64,000 nt of DNA from Arthrobacter pascens (GTDB taxonomy: Bacteria > Actinomycetota > Actinomycetes > Actinomycetales > Micrococcaceae). The notes beneath the pieces were generated by a model. That model searched no databases. It was not told the origin of the DNA and was given only the letters and a program-made list of their open reading frames with translations. This document shows, piece by piece, positions 28,378 through 37,700 of this stretch (its first letter is position 1; the number at the start of each line of letters is the position of its first letter). A program made the translations under genes and the position numbers. The DNA lies in contig NZ_JAUSWY010000001.1 of the NCBI RefSeq assembly GCF_030815585.1, positions 2,666,001 through 2,730,000 of the forward strand, in the 5' to 3' direction.

Positions 28378-29184
28378 TTATCCGGCCGCCGAGCCGTCGC
28401 CTTCGTCTTTCGGCTCCGGCAGTGCTGTACGGCCGGCCTCGCCTGAACCTTGCATGGATTGCTCCGCGGCTGAGCCGCCGGCGTTCGCCGGTGGCTCAGC
28501 CTGCTTGCCGGCGAGCTGGAGCTTCACCACCGCTGCGTACTCGTCCACGTATTCCTGCCCGGAGAGGCGCATGAGTTCAAACATTATTTCGTCGGTCACT
28601 TTGCGCTGCACCAACCGGTCTTCCGCCTGCCCCCGGAACCTGCTGAAATCCATCGGCTCCCCGAAGATCATCCCGATCCGCCGGATGTTCGGCATCCGCT
28701 TACCGATTGGCTGCACCTTGTCCGTCCCGATCATCGCCACAGGAATCACGGGGACCCCGGCCTGAAGAGCAAGCCGTGCAACTCCCACCTTCCCCCGATA
28801 GAGGCGGGCATCCGGACTGCGTGTGCCTTCGGGGTAGATCCCCAGCAGGCCGCCCTTGACCAGGATGTCCATGCCGGCGTTAAGCGAAACTGCAGAAGCG
28901 GCGCCGCCGGACCTGTCCATGGGCAACTGGTTGGTGAGGCGAAAAAATAGGGCCGTGAGACGGCCCTTGATCCCGGTGCCCGTGAAATATTCGGATTTGG
29001 CCAGGAAGACAACCGGCCTTGGCACCAGGAGGGGCATGAAGATTGAATCCGAAAAGGACAGATGGTTGGAGGCGATGATCGCAGCACCCTCAGCAGGAAC
29101 GTTGTCCAGGCCCTTGACCCAGGGGCGGAAAAGAAGCCGCAGAACCGGACCCAGGAAGACCTTTTTCATGACCCAATAGAACAC
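28378..29184 (-). CDS. 1-acyl-glycerol-3-phosphate acyltransferase (PlsC family)
   Basis: 268-residue LPLAT-family acyltransferase, probably making phosphatidic acid from lysophosphatidic acid at the membrane. Catalytic NHLSFSD (NHx4D, about 46), FLAKSEYF, and PEGTRSPD (acyl-acceptor binding) are intact. A variable Gly/Ala/Pro-rich C-terminal tail follows. GTG at 29184 is preferred because GGAGAGG lies 8 bases upstream; a start at 29241 is in frame but unsupported. It corresponds by position to M. tuberculosis Rv2182c. Confidence 0.9.
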   Translation of the reverse strand: MFYWVMKKVFLGPVLRLLFRPWVKGLDNVPAEGAAIIASNHLSFSDSIFMPLLVPRPVVFLAKSEYFTGTGIKGRLTALFFRLTNQLPMDRSGGAASAVSLNAGMDILVKGGLLGIYPEGTRSPDARLYRGKVGVARLALQAGVPVIPVAMIGTDKVQPIGKRMPNIRRIGMIFGEPMDFSRFRGQAEDRLVQRKVTDEIMFELMRLSGQEYVDEYAAVVKLQLAGKQAEPPANAGGSAAEQSMQGSGEAGRTALPEPKDEGDGSAAG

Positions 29185-29296
29185 GTGACAAACCTCTCCG
29201 GAGGGCGGCCGGCCGGCCCCGCATCGGGCCCTTTCCAGCACTCCAATGCAACCCTACTCTAGTGAGATTTGTCCCGATCAGTGACACGATGGTGTC

Positions 29297-30100
29297 ATGA
29301 CAGAAAGCAGCATTCCGCCCCGGCCTGCCGCTTTCAGCTACCCCGGCCACGGATCAAATGCCAGGACCGGAATCGCGATCTGCCATGGCTTTACAGGCAG
29401 TCCCCTCAGCGTCCTGCCGTGGGCTGAGCACCTTGCCGCCCAGGGCTTCGCGATCTCCGTGCCGCTCCTGCCCGGCCACGGGACGGACTGGCAGCATCTT
29501 GCGCGCTCGAACTGGCATGACTGGCAGGGTGCCTTCGAAGCGGCCTACCTTGATCTCGCCGCATGCACCGATGGCTGTTTTGTGGCCGGCCTGTCCATGG
29601 GCGGTGCCATCGCATTGCTGACAGCTTCCAGGCATCCCGTAGCCGGCGTGTCAATCGTGAATCCCGGCCTCAGCTTCTATGACCGGCGTGTGCGGGTCAT
29701 CGGAGTCCTCAAGCACTTCCAACACACCACGCTGCCCATCCAGGAAGAACAGCCGACGGCGGCCACCACCGAGGACGGCGACTACTCGCGGACTCCGCTG
29801 GCGTCCGTGCACCAGCTCAAGAAACTCTTCGCCGCAACAGTCCGCAGCCTCCCCCGGGTGACAGCCCCGGTGCAGGTGTTCAAGTCCCAGTCTGATGCTG
29901 TTGTGCCGCCAACGTCACTGGCAATGCTGAGGCGGCGGCTGGGCCCACTGTTGGTGGATGTTGTGGACCTCCACAAAAGCGGCCATGTGGCTACGCTGGA
30001 CGTTGAAGCCCCCGAGATCTTTGCCCGATCCAGCACGTTCTTCCACCAGCACGCAGCCCACAACGCCGCGTCCACCAACATCACGTCGGAGACCACATGA
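29297..30100 (+). CDS. alpha/beta hydrolase (carboxylesterase/monoacylglycerol lipase type), copy 1
   Basis: 267-residue serine hydrolase of the Est30/monoacylglycerol-lipase kind. Oxyanion region HGFTGSPLSVLPWAEHL, PLLPGHGTDW, the nucleophile elbow GLSMGG (Ser about 101) and a late His (HKSGHVATLD) complete the triad. No signal peptide, so cytoplasmic. It overlaps the next gene by 4 bases (ATGA) and is about the same length; the pair looks like a tandem duplication. Substrate unknown; medium-chain esters or monoacylglycerols are likely. Confidence 0.9.
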   Translation: MTESSIPPRPAAFSYPGHGSNARTGIAICHGFTGSPLSVLPWAEHLAAQGFAISVPLLPGHGTDWQHLARSNWHDWQGAFEAAYLDLAACTDGCFVAGLSMGGAIALLTASRHPVAGVSIVNPGLSFYDRRVRVIGVLKHFQHTTLPIQEEQPTAATTEDGDYSRTPLASVHQLKKLFAATVRSLPRVTAPVQVFKSQSDAVVPPTSLAMLRRRLGPLLVDVVDLHKSGHVATLDVEAPEIFARSSTFFHQHAAHNAASTNITSETT

Positions 30101-30930
30101 CCACGCTTCCGGACCACAGCCCGTTCAGCAGCACATTCCACGGCGACGGACCGCGGATTGGGGTGGTCCTCTCGCACGGGTTCACCGGCAGCCCGCACGG
30201 ACTCCGCGCGTGGGCCCAGTCAATGGCTGACGCCGGTTTTGCCGTGCGGATGCCTTTGCTTCCCGGCCATGGCACCAGCTGGCAGGAACTGGCGAGGACA
30301 CGGTGGGCGCAATGGCACGGCGCCCTGGACGACGCCTACCTGGACCTGGACACGGAGTGTGACGTCGTTTTCGCCGCCGGGCTAAGCATGGGCGGTGCGC
30401 TGGCTCTCAGGATTGCAGCCACCAGGCCCGTTTCCGGTGTCGTGCTGGTGAATCCTGGGCTCGTCATCGACGACCCCCGCGCCCCCTTGGCTGGCGTCCT
30501 CAAGCTGGTGCTCAAGAGCACACCCGCGATCGCCAATGACATCCTGAAGCCCGGCATGGACGAGGGCGCCTATCCGCGCACTCCGGTGGCGGCCGCCCAC
30601 GAACTGAATAAGATGTTCAAGGACACCATCCGGCTGCTGCCCCGGATCACGGCACCTGTACGGGTCTTCCGCTCAACAGTGGACCATGTGGTGTCGGACT
30701 CGAGCATCACAGCATTGCGCCGGGGCCTGATCAACGCGCCCCTGCAACTGACCAGCCTCCATAACAGCTACCACGTGGCGACCCTGGACAACGACGCCGA
30801 CGAAATCTTCCGGGGCTCCTCCGAGTTCATCCGCTCAGTGGTGTCCGCCCAGGCCCCGTCAGCCGGGGGCCAGGCCAATTCCTTGCATCCAGCAGCCGCC
30901 GCGACCCTGGAGGGCACCGCCAATGACTAG
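30097..30930 (+). CDS. alpha/beta hydrolase (carboxylesterase type), copy 2
   Basis: 277-residue paralogue of the preceding hydrolase, with the same motifs: HGFTGSPHGLRAWAQSM, PLLPGHGTSW, nucleophile GLSMGG (Ser about 100), and HNSYHVATLDND carrying the catalytic His. Translationally coupled to both neighbours (4-base overlap before, 8-base overlap ATGACTAG after). The two copies have drifted enough that distinct substrates are plausible. Confidence 0.9.
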   Translation: MTTLPDHSPFSSTFHGDGPRIGVVLSHGFTGSPHGLRAWAQSMADAGFAVRMPLLPGHGTSWQELARTRWAQWHGALDDAYLDLDTECDVVFAAGLSMGGALALRIAATRPVSGVVLVNPGLVIDDPRAPLAGVLKLVLKSTPAIANDILKPGMDEGAYPRTPVAAAHELNKMFKDTIRLLPRITAPVRVFRSTVDHVVSDSSITALRRGLINAPLQLTSLHNSYHVATLDNDADEIFRGSSEFIRSVVSAQAPSAGGQANSLHPAAAATLEGTAND

Positions 30931-31555
30931 GCCCGACTCCGGCTCCCCGGACCAAAGTGCAAACCAGGACGATGCCGTCTGGCTGGATCTGGTGGCCCGC
31001 CTGGAGGCAGACTCCGCTGCCGGCATCAACAGTGCGGATACACCCGGAGCTGCAGGCATAGCGGATCCGGCCAACCCAACCAACCCGGCCGGCACAGCTA
31101 ATCCAGCAAACCCAACCAGTCCAGCCAACACAGCGGATCCGGCCGGTACACCAGACGGTAAGGCCGCAAGTTTCCGGGACTTCGATCCCCTCGGCCTGGC
31201 GGGAGCAGCACCCACCGAACCGTCCGCAGCCGAGCGGCTGGCCGCCTCGTCGCCGCCCCGCCCGGCAGAGGGCAGCCCAGCCTCCCAGGGGCCGCGGGAC
31301 TATGACGTGGAGGACGAAGACGGTTTCATACCCGAAGAGCCGCCGAGCCTTGCGGGGACTGACCCGCTGACCATGCTTGCGTGGCTGGCCGCCGTGGGCG
31401 GACCTGTGGCACTGTTACTGTCCGCCATGTTCTGGCGTTCCGCGCCGCTGCTGGCCGTCCTGGGCATTGTGGCGGTATTTGTCCTTGCCGTGGTCTACCT
31501 GATCATGAAGCTTCCCCAGGAAAAGGATGAGAACGACGACGGCGCCCGCGTCTGA
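30923..31555 (+). CDS. membrane protein with Asn/Pro/Ala repeats, unknown function
   Basis: 210-residue protein I do not recognise. The cytoplasmic N-terminal half begins with an acidic segment and has a degenerate repeat of ANP/TNPAGT/ANPTSP units (about 47-72). In DNA, GCGGATCCGGCC recurs exactly 72 bases apart (31061 and 31133). A conserved-looking acidic patch (DYDVEDEDGFIPEEPPSL, about 131-148) precedes two membrane segments (about 153-173 and 176-196) and a short charged tail. It ends the hydrolase operon and is followed by a terminator overlapping its stop codon. Confidence 0.8.
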   Translation: MTRPDSGSPDQSANQDDAVWLDLVARLEADSAAGINSADTPGAAGIADPANPTNPAGTANPANPTSPANTADPAGTPDGKAASFRDFDPLGLAGAAPTEPSAAERLAASSPPRPAEGSPASQGPRDYDVEDEDGFIPEEPPSLAGTDPLTMLAWLAAVGGPVALLLSAMFWRSAPLLAVLGIVAVFVLAVVYLIMKLPQEKDENDDGARV

Positions 31556-31564
31556 GCGGGCGCC
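31541..31564 (+). terminator. terminator of the hydrolase operon
   Basis: GGCGCCCGC-GTCTGA-GCGGGCGCC: perfect 9-bp GC-rich stem whose loop contains the TGA stop. It lies between convergent genes; there is no T-tract, but the position supports a terminator. Confidence 0.68.
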
Positions 31565-31619
31565 CTCGCGTCATGCATGGGTCGGGTCATGAACCGCACC
31601 TGAGGTGCACCGCAACCGG

Positions 31620-32711
31620 TCAGCTTCGCATCCTGCTGCTGACGCGGGAAAGATCCGCGGCGCCGATCAGGCCCGCGCTGGGGCCCAAAGCGGCCAGCTC
31701 GATGCCTGCGGCCGGTCGGAAGCCGCGGCCGGTCAGGTTCCTGGCGAATGCCCTGCGGGCAGGTTCCACCAGCAGGTCCCCTGCTGAGCAGAGACCGCCG
31801 CCAATAACAAACAGGCCCGGGTCCAGCGCCGCCGCCAGATTCGCCAGCCCCAGACCCAGCCACTCACCAACCTCGACAAGCAGTTCGCGGGACGCCGCAT
31901 CACCTGCCAGGGCAAGCTCGGTCACGATGGCTCCGCTGATAGCTTCCGTGCGTCCGTCAACAGCGGCGAGTAGTTCCTGCGCAACAGGTGAGTTCGCCTG
32001 TGCCAGGATCCGTGCTTCCCGTCCCAGCGCATTTCCCGAAGCGTACTGCTCCCAGCATCCCCGGTTGCCGCATTCGCAACGGTGCCCGCCAGGCATGATG
32101 ATCTGGTGCCCGAATTCGCCGGCGACACCAAAACGGCCGCGCTCAACACGCCCGTCCATCACCATGGCGCCGCCGATCCCGGTGCCCAGGGTGATACAAA
32201 CGAGCCGGTTCTGGCCGTGCCCCGCTCCGAAGCGCCATTCCGCCCAGGCGGCCGCATCGGCGTCGTTGGTCAGCAGCACGGGCCGACGGAGCAGCCGCTG
32301 CAGGTTCGCCCGCAACGGCTCATTGCGCCAGGCCAGGTGGGGGCTGAAAAGTACGGTGCCGCCGTCGAGGTCCATCCACCCGGCCGCACCGATGCCCACC
32401 GACCAGATCCGGTGGCCTGCCCCGAGCTCCTCCACAAGTTCGACAATCACGTGCTCCACGGCCCTTGGATCGCTGCCCGGGGTGGATCGCCGCGCTTCAC
32501 TGAGGATCCTGCCGTCCGCATCCACCACGCCGGCGGCCACCTTTGTCCCGCCGATGTCTACGCCGATCGCCAGGCCCTTCCGGCCGAGCCGGAGATGCTC
32601 GCGGAACCGTTCCCCGGGCCGTTGCCGAGGCTGCAGGGCCGGGGGGCGCCGCCTCCAAGGTGCTGGACGTCTGAGCGGGCCGGCCTGTTCGCCGGGGGGC
32701 GGTGCATACAT
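31620..32711 (-). CDS. glk: ROK-family glucokinase
   Basis: 363-residue sugar kinase of the ROK family, phosphorylating glucose with ATP. ATP loop AIGVDIGGTKVAAG (about 48-61), catalytic region TNDADAAAWAE, ROK signature VAGEFGHQI and zinc-binding HRCECGNRGCWEQYASG are intact. A Pro/Arg-rich extension of about 45 residues precedes the core, which is unusual for this family. It is retained because ATG at 32711 has GAGGGA about 6 bases upstream. Divergent from the acyl-CoA ligase gene. Confidence 0.92.
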   Translation of the reverse strand: MYAPPPGEQAGPLRRPAPWRRRPPALQPRQRPGERFREHLRLGRKGLAIGVDIGGTKVAAGVVDADGRILSEARRSTPGSDPRAVEHVIVELVEELGAGHRIWSVGIGAAGWMDLDGGTVLFSPHLAWRNEPLRANLQRLLRRPVLLTNDADAAAWAEWRFGAGHGQNRLVCITLGTGIGGAMVMDGRVERGRFGVAGEFGHQIIMPGGHRCECGNRGCWEQYASGNALGREARILAQANSPVAQELLAAVDGRTEAISGAIVTELALAGDAASRELLVEVGEWLGLGLANLAAALDPGLFVIGGGLCSAGDLLVEPARRAFARNLTGRGFRPAAGIELAALGPSAGLIGAADLSRVSSRMRS

Positions 32712-32780
32712 AATCCCTCATTCTAGGCGGGCCGCGGACGCACCCCCGAAGGCACTCCAGGGTCGGCGGAATTCGTCCTT

Positions 32781-32809
32781 TTGACTGCTAAGTTACTGAC
32801 CAGTAGGTT
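32781..32809 (+). promoter_or_regulatory. acyl-CoA ligase promoter with palindromic operator
   Basis: TTGACT (32781-32786), a 17-base spacer and TAGGTT (32804-32809) form a near-consensus promoter. The palindrome TACTG-AC-CAGTA (32794-32805) sits in the spacer and touches the -10, the classic place for a repressor, probably TetR-type. The transcript would have a leader of about 70 bases before the GTG. Confidence 0.78.
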
Positions 32810-32887
32810 TGTTACTGCACTGCCCGGTGCAGGCGTACTAGTCTTAGACATACCCTGTGAGGGTCTATGGATATCAAAGGAGCTATA

Positions 32888-34696
32888 GTGCGCGAATTCA
32901 GTGTTCCGCCGCTGGTTGTTGTCCCCCCTGAAACGAACATCACTGATCTGGTGCTGCGGCAGGCCGCGAAGCCCAGCAACCCGGCCCTGTTCTCCCGGCT
33001 GGATCCCGCAGGATCCTGGCAGGACGTATCCGCCACGGATTTCCTGGCCGACGTCCAGGCCCTCGCCAAGGGCCTCATGGCCAGCGGCGTGGAGGCCGGA
33101 GACCGGGTGGGAATCATGTCCCGCACACGCTACGAGTGGGCCCTGGTGGACTTCGCCATCTGGTTCGCCGGCGGCATTTCCGTCCCCATCTACGAAACTT
33201 CATCCCCGTCCCAGGTTGCCTGGAACCTCGGCGACTCCGGCGCCGTTGCCGCGTTCGGCGAGGCCGCCCATCACGAGGACATCATCCGGCAGGCCGCGAC
33301 GTCCGAGGGATTGACCGCGCTCCAGCACGTGTGGCAGCTCGAAGGCCTGGGGCTGGATGCTGTCCGCGAGGCCGGCCGTGACGTCAGCGACGCCGATCTC
33401 GAAGCCCGCCGCAGTTCAGCCAACCTCAACGACATCGCCACGATCATCTACACCTCCGGCACCACAGGAAGGCCGAAAGGCTGCGAGCTGACCCACGGCA
33501 ACTTTGTTGAACTCTCCGACAACGCCCTCGAGATCATCGGCGAGATCGTCCATGAGAACGCCAAAACCATTATGTTCTTGCCCTTGGCACACGTTTTTGC
33601 GCGCTTTATCTCCGTCCTGGCCATGGCCGCCGGAACCACCGTGGCCCACACGCCGGACATCAAGAACCTCCTCGCGGACCTGCAGAGCTACGAACCCACC
33701 TTCATCCTCGCCGTGCCCCGCGTGTTCGAAAAGGTCTACAACTCGGCCCTTACCAAAGCGGAGGACGGCGGCAAGGGAGCCATCTTCCACAAGGCGGCGG
33801 AGACCGCCATTGCGTTCTCCAAGGCGCGGCAGGAAGGACATGTGGGCTTGGGCCTGAAGCTGCGGCACGCCCTCTTCGACAAGCTGGTGTACAGCAAACT
33901 GCGGGCTGCCATGGGCGGCCACGTCGCCCACGCAGTATCAGGTGGCGGCCCGCTGGGAGAACGCCTGGGCCACTTCTTCCAGGGCATCGGCCTGCAGGTC
34001 CTTGAGGGCTACGGGCTCACCGAGACCACCGCGCCCGTCTCGGTGAACACGCCGGCCCTGATTAAGATCGGGTCCGTGGGCAAGCCCCTTCCCGGCAACT
34101 CCGTCAAGATCGCAGACGACGGCGAAATCCTGGTGAAGGGCGTCTGTGTGATGCAGGGCTACTACAAGCGCGATGACCTCATGGCTGAAACTTTTGCCGA
34201 CGGCTGGTTCCGTACGGGTGACATCGGGCGCCTTGATGACAGCGGCTTCCTGTGGATCACCGGCCGCAAGAAGGAAATCATCGTTACTGCAAGCGGCAAG
34301 AATGTCGTTCCGGCCCTGCTGGAAGACCAGATCCGGGCCGACGCCCTGGTCTCACAGGTCCTGGTGGTCGGCGACAACAGGCCCTTCATCGGAGCCCTGG
34401 TGACCCTTGACCAGGAGGCACTCCCTGGCTGGCTGCAGCGCCACGGGCTGCCGGCCACAACCTCGCTGGAGGAGGCTGTGGACAATCCCGTTGTCAAAGC
34501 TGCCGTGCAGGATCTCATCACGCATGCGAACGGCTCCGTCTCGCAGGCCGAGGCGATCAAGTCCTTCCGGATCGTTCCATCCGACTTCACGGAAGCGTCA
34601 GGCCACCTGACGCCGTCCATGAAGGTCAAGCGGGCCCAGGTGATGAAGGACTTCGACACCGTCATCGAGGAAATGTACGGCGCCGTGCGAAGCTGA
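32888..34696 (+). CDS. fadD15: long-chain fatty-acid--CoA ligase (FadD15-like)
   Basis: 602-residue AMP-forming acyl-CoA synthetase activating fatty acids for lipid synthesis or beta-oxidation. P-loop TIIYTSGTTGRPKG (about 183), acyl-binding EGYGLTETTAPVS, ATP/hinge motif GWFRTGDIGRLDDSGFLWITGRKKE and the catalytic lysine near the C-terminus (SMKVKRAQV) are present. GTG at 32888 is chosen because AAAGGAG lies 6 bases upstream and the protein then begins REFSVPP, like mycobacterial FadD15. An ATG at 32867 is in frame but lacks a site. Confidence 0.95.
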   Translation: MREFSVPPLVVVPPETNITDLVLRQAAKPSNPALFSRLDPAGSWQDVSATDFLADVQALAKGLMASGVEAGDRVGIMSRTRYEWALVDFAIWFAGGISVPIYETSSPSQVAWNLGDSGAVAAFGEAAHHEDIIRQAATSEGLTALQHVWQLEGLGLDAVREAGRDVSDADLEARRSSANLNDIATIIYTSGTTGRPKGCELTHGNFVELSDNALEIIGEIVHENAKTIMFLPLAHVFARFISVLAMAAGTTVAHTPDIKNLLADLQSYEPTFILAVPRVFEKVYNSALTKAEDGGKGAIFHKAAETAIAFSKARQEGHVGLGLKLRHALFDKLVYSKLRAAMGGHVAHAVSGGGPLGERLGHFFQGIGLQVLEGYGLTETTAPVSVNTPALIKIGSVGKPLPGNSVKIADDGEILVKGVCVMQGYYKRDDLMAETFADGWFRTGDIGRLDDSGFLWITGRKKEIIVTASGKNVVPALLEDQIRADALVSQVLVVGDNRPFIGALVTLDQEALPGWLQRHGLPATTSLEEAVDNPVVKAAVQDLITHANGSVSQAEAIKSFRIVPSDFTEASGHLTPSMKVKRAQVMKDFDTVIEEMYGAVRS

Positions 34697-34707
34697 CGTG
34701 CAACGAA

Positions 34708-34745
34708 GAATGGGTCCTCCCGGCAGCTGCCGGGAGGACCCATTC
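34708..34745. terminator. perfect palindrome between fadD15 and pyc
   Basis: 38-base sequence that is fully self-complementary (arms GAATGGGTCCTCCCGGCAG and its complement), between two convergent genes. As RNA it folds into a very stable hairpin with a minimal loop and can serve both strands. Confidence 0.85.
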
Positions 34746-34784
34746 GTGTTAGTGCGTGGACTTAAGGCATGGCCGTATCCGGTT

Positions 34785-37700
34785 CTATTCGACCACCAGG
34801 AGCAGGTCTCCGCCCTGGACCTGTTCCACCGCTGAAATGGCGAGCCGGGAGACCTTGCCGGCTACCGGCGTCGTGATGGAGGCCTCCATCTTCATCGCCT
34901 CGATGGTGGCCACGGTATCTCCCGTATTGACGGTGTCGCCGGCTTTGACGGTGACGGTGACGGCGCCGGCAAACGGAGCGGCCACATGCCCCTGCTGGGC
35001 AGGATCGGCCTTCTCCGCTGCCTTGACGTTGCTGACCACCGAACGGTCCCGGACCACTACCGGCCGGGACTGCCCGTTCAGCGTGCACATGACGGTGCGC
35101 ATGCCCTTTTCATCGGGCTCCGAGACAGCTTCCAGGGAAGCAATCAGGCGGACACCCTTCTCCAGCTGAATCTCGTGCTCTTCCCCTCGCTGCAAGCCGT
35201 ACAGGTAGTCCCGCGTGTCCAGCACCGAGATGTTCCCGTACGTTTCCACACTCTTGAGGTAGTCCTTGGTGGGGCCGTCGAAGAGCAGGCGGTTCAGGGT
35301 GCGCTGGCGGGTCCTGGAGTCGCTCTTGAGCGCGGCGCTGTCCTCAGTGCTGAGCTCAACGTCGCGGACCTTGATGCTGCGGCCCTGGAGCGCCTTCGTC
35401 CGGAACGGTTCAGGCCAGCCTCCCGGAGGATCACCCAGTTCGCCGGACAGGAAGCCGATGACGGAATCGGGGATGTCGTAGTTCTGCGGGTTCTCGTTGA
35501 AATCAGCGGGGTCGGCGTTGAGTCCCACGAGGTGCAGGGCGAGATCACCCACCACCTTGGAGGACGGGGTGACCTTCACCAGGCGGCCAAGAATGCGGTC
35601 AGCCGCGGTGTACATGTCCTCGATGGCCTCGAAGCGTTCGCCCAGGCCCAGCGCCATGGCCTGCTGGCGCAGGTTGGACAGCTGGCCACCCGGAATCTCG
35701 TGCTGGTAGACGCGGCCTGTGGGTCCCGGCAGCCCTGACTCGAACGGCGCGTAGACGCGCCGCACGGCCTCCCAGTACGGCTCCAGGGAACTGACGGCGG
35801 CCAGGCTGAGGCCGGTGTCCCGCGGGGTGTGGGCCAGCGCCGCCACAAGGGCGGAGGCTGACGGCTGGCTGGTAGTTCCGGCCAGCGACGCCGAGGCAAC
35901 GTCCACGGCGTCCACGCCGGCATCCACGGCAGCCAGCAGGGTGGCCAGCTGGCCGCCTGCGGTGTCGTGGGTGTGGAGGTGGACCGGAAGGTCGAACCGC
36001 TCCCGGAGTGCAGCGACAAGCCTGGCGGCTGCCGCCGGGCGGAGCAGGCCCGCCATGTCCTTGATGGCCAGGATGTGGGCGCCGGCGTCCACGATCTTCT
36101 GCGCCAGTCCAAGGTAGTAGTCCAGCGTATAGAGCTTCTCATCCGGATCCAGCAAGTCGCCGGTGTAGCACAACGCCACTTCTGCTACTGCCGTACCGGT
36201 AGCGCGGACGGCGCGGATGGCAGGAGCCATCTGGTTGACATCGTTGAGCGCGTCGAAAATACGGAAAATGTCGATTCCCGTCGCGGCGGCTTCGGTGACG
36301 AAGGCCTCCGTGACCTCCTCGGGGTACGGCGTGTAGCCCACGGTGTTGCGGCCACGGAGCAGCATCTGCAGGCAGACATTCGGCAGCGCTTTCCGCAGGG
36401 CGGCAAGGCGGTCCCAGGGGTCCTCACCCAGGAAGCGCAGCGCAACGTCGTACGTGGCCCCGCCCCAGGCTTCGACGGAGAGAAGTTCCGGCAGCAGTGC
36501 TGAGACCGCGGGACCGGCAGCCACGAGGTCGCGGGTGCGGACCCTGGTGGCCAAAAGTGACTGGTGGGCGTCGCGGAATGTGGTGTCCGTGACAGCCACT
36601 GCGGTCTGATCGCGCAGGGCCTGGGCGAACGCCTCCGGTCCAAGCTCAAGGAGGCGCTGGCGGGACCCTGGAGCAGGTTTCTTTTCCGCAACGGCAGGCA
36701 GCTTGGCTGCCGGATCCGAATGGACGGTGAGCTCGCCGTTGGGCTTGTTCACCGTGACTTCAGCCAGCCAGGTGAGCAGCTTGGTGCCACGGTCAGCGGA
36801 GACGCGGGCCTTCAGGAGTTCGGGGCGCTCGTCGATGAAGGAGGTTGCGACGTCGCCGGCGATGAAGCCGGCATCGTCCAGTACGGCCTGCAGGAAGGAG
36901 ATGTTGGTGGATACCCCGCGGATGCGGAATTCGGCGAGGGCACGGCGGGCCCGGGCCACGGCAGCCGGGTAGTCGCGGCCGCGGCAAGTCAGCTTCACCA
37001 GCATGGAATCGAAGTGCGGGCTGATTTCGGCACCCGAGTAGACGGTTCCGCCGTCGAGCCTTACGCCGGCACCGCCGGCCGAGCGGTAACCGGTGATCTT
37101 CCCGACGTCGGGCCGGAAGCCGTTGGCCGGGTCCTCGGTGGTGATGCGGCACTGCAGCGCCGCTCCCTTGAGCTGGACCGTCTCCTGGGAGAGGCCCAGG
37201 TCCGCCAGGGTCTCGCCGGAGGCGATCCGCAGCTGGGCCTGCACCAGGTCAACATCTGTGACTTCTTCGGTGACGGTGTGCTCCACCTGGATGCGGGGGT
37301 TCATCTCGATGAACACGTGCTGGCCGGCCCGTTCGCCAACCGTGTCCACCAGGAACTCGACCGTTCCGGCATTGACGTAGTTCAGGGCTTTGGCGAACTT
37401 GACCGCATCACGGTAAAGGGCCTGACGGATGCCCTCGTCCAGGTTGGGGGCGGGCGCGATCTCGACGACCTTCTGGTGGCGCCGCTGGATGGAACAGTCG
37501 CGCTCGAACAGGTGGATGACGTTGCCTTCGGCATCTGCCAGGATCTGGACCTCGATGTGCCTCGGGCGGAGGACGGCCTGCTCCAGGAACATGGTGGGGT
37601 CGCCAAACGCCGCATCTGCTTCGCGCATGGCGGACTGCAGCGCTTCCGGCAGGGCTTCACGGGTGTCCACACGGCGCATACCGCGTCCGCCACCGCCGGC

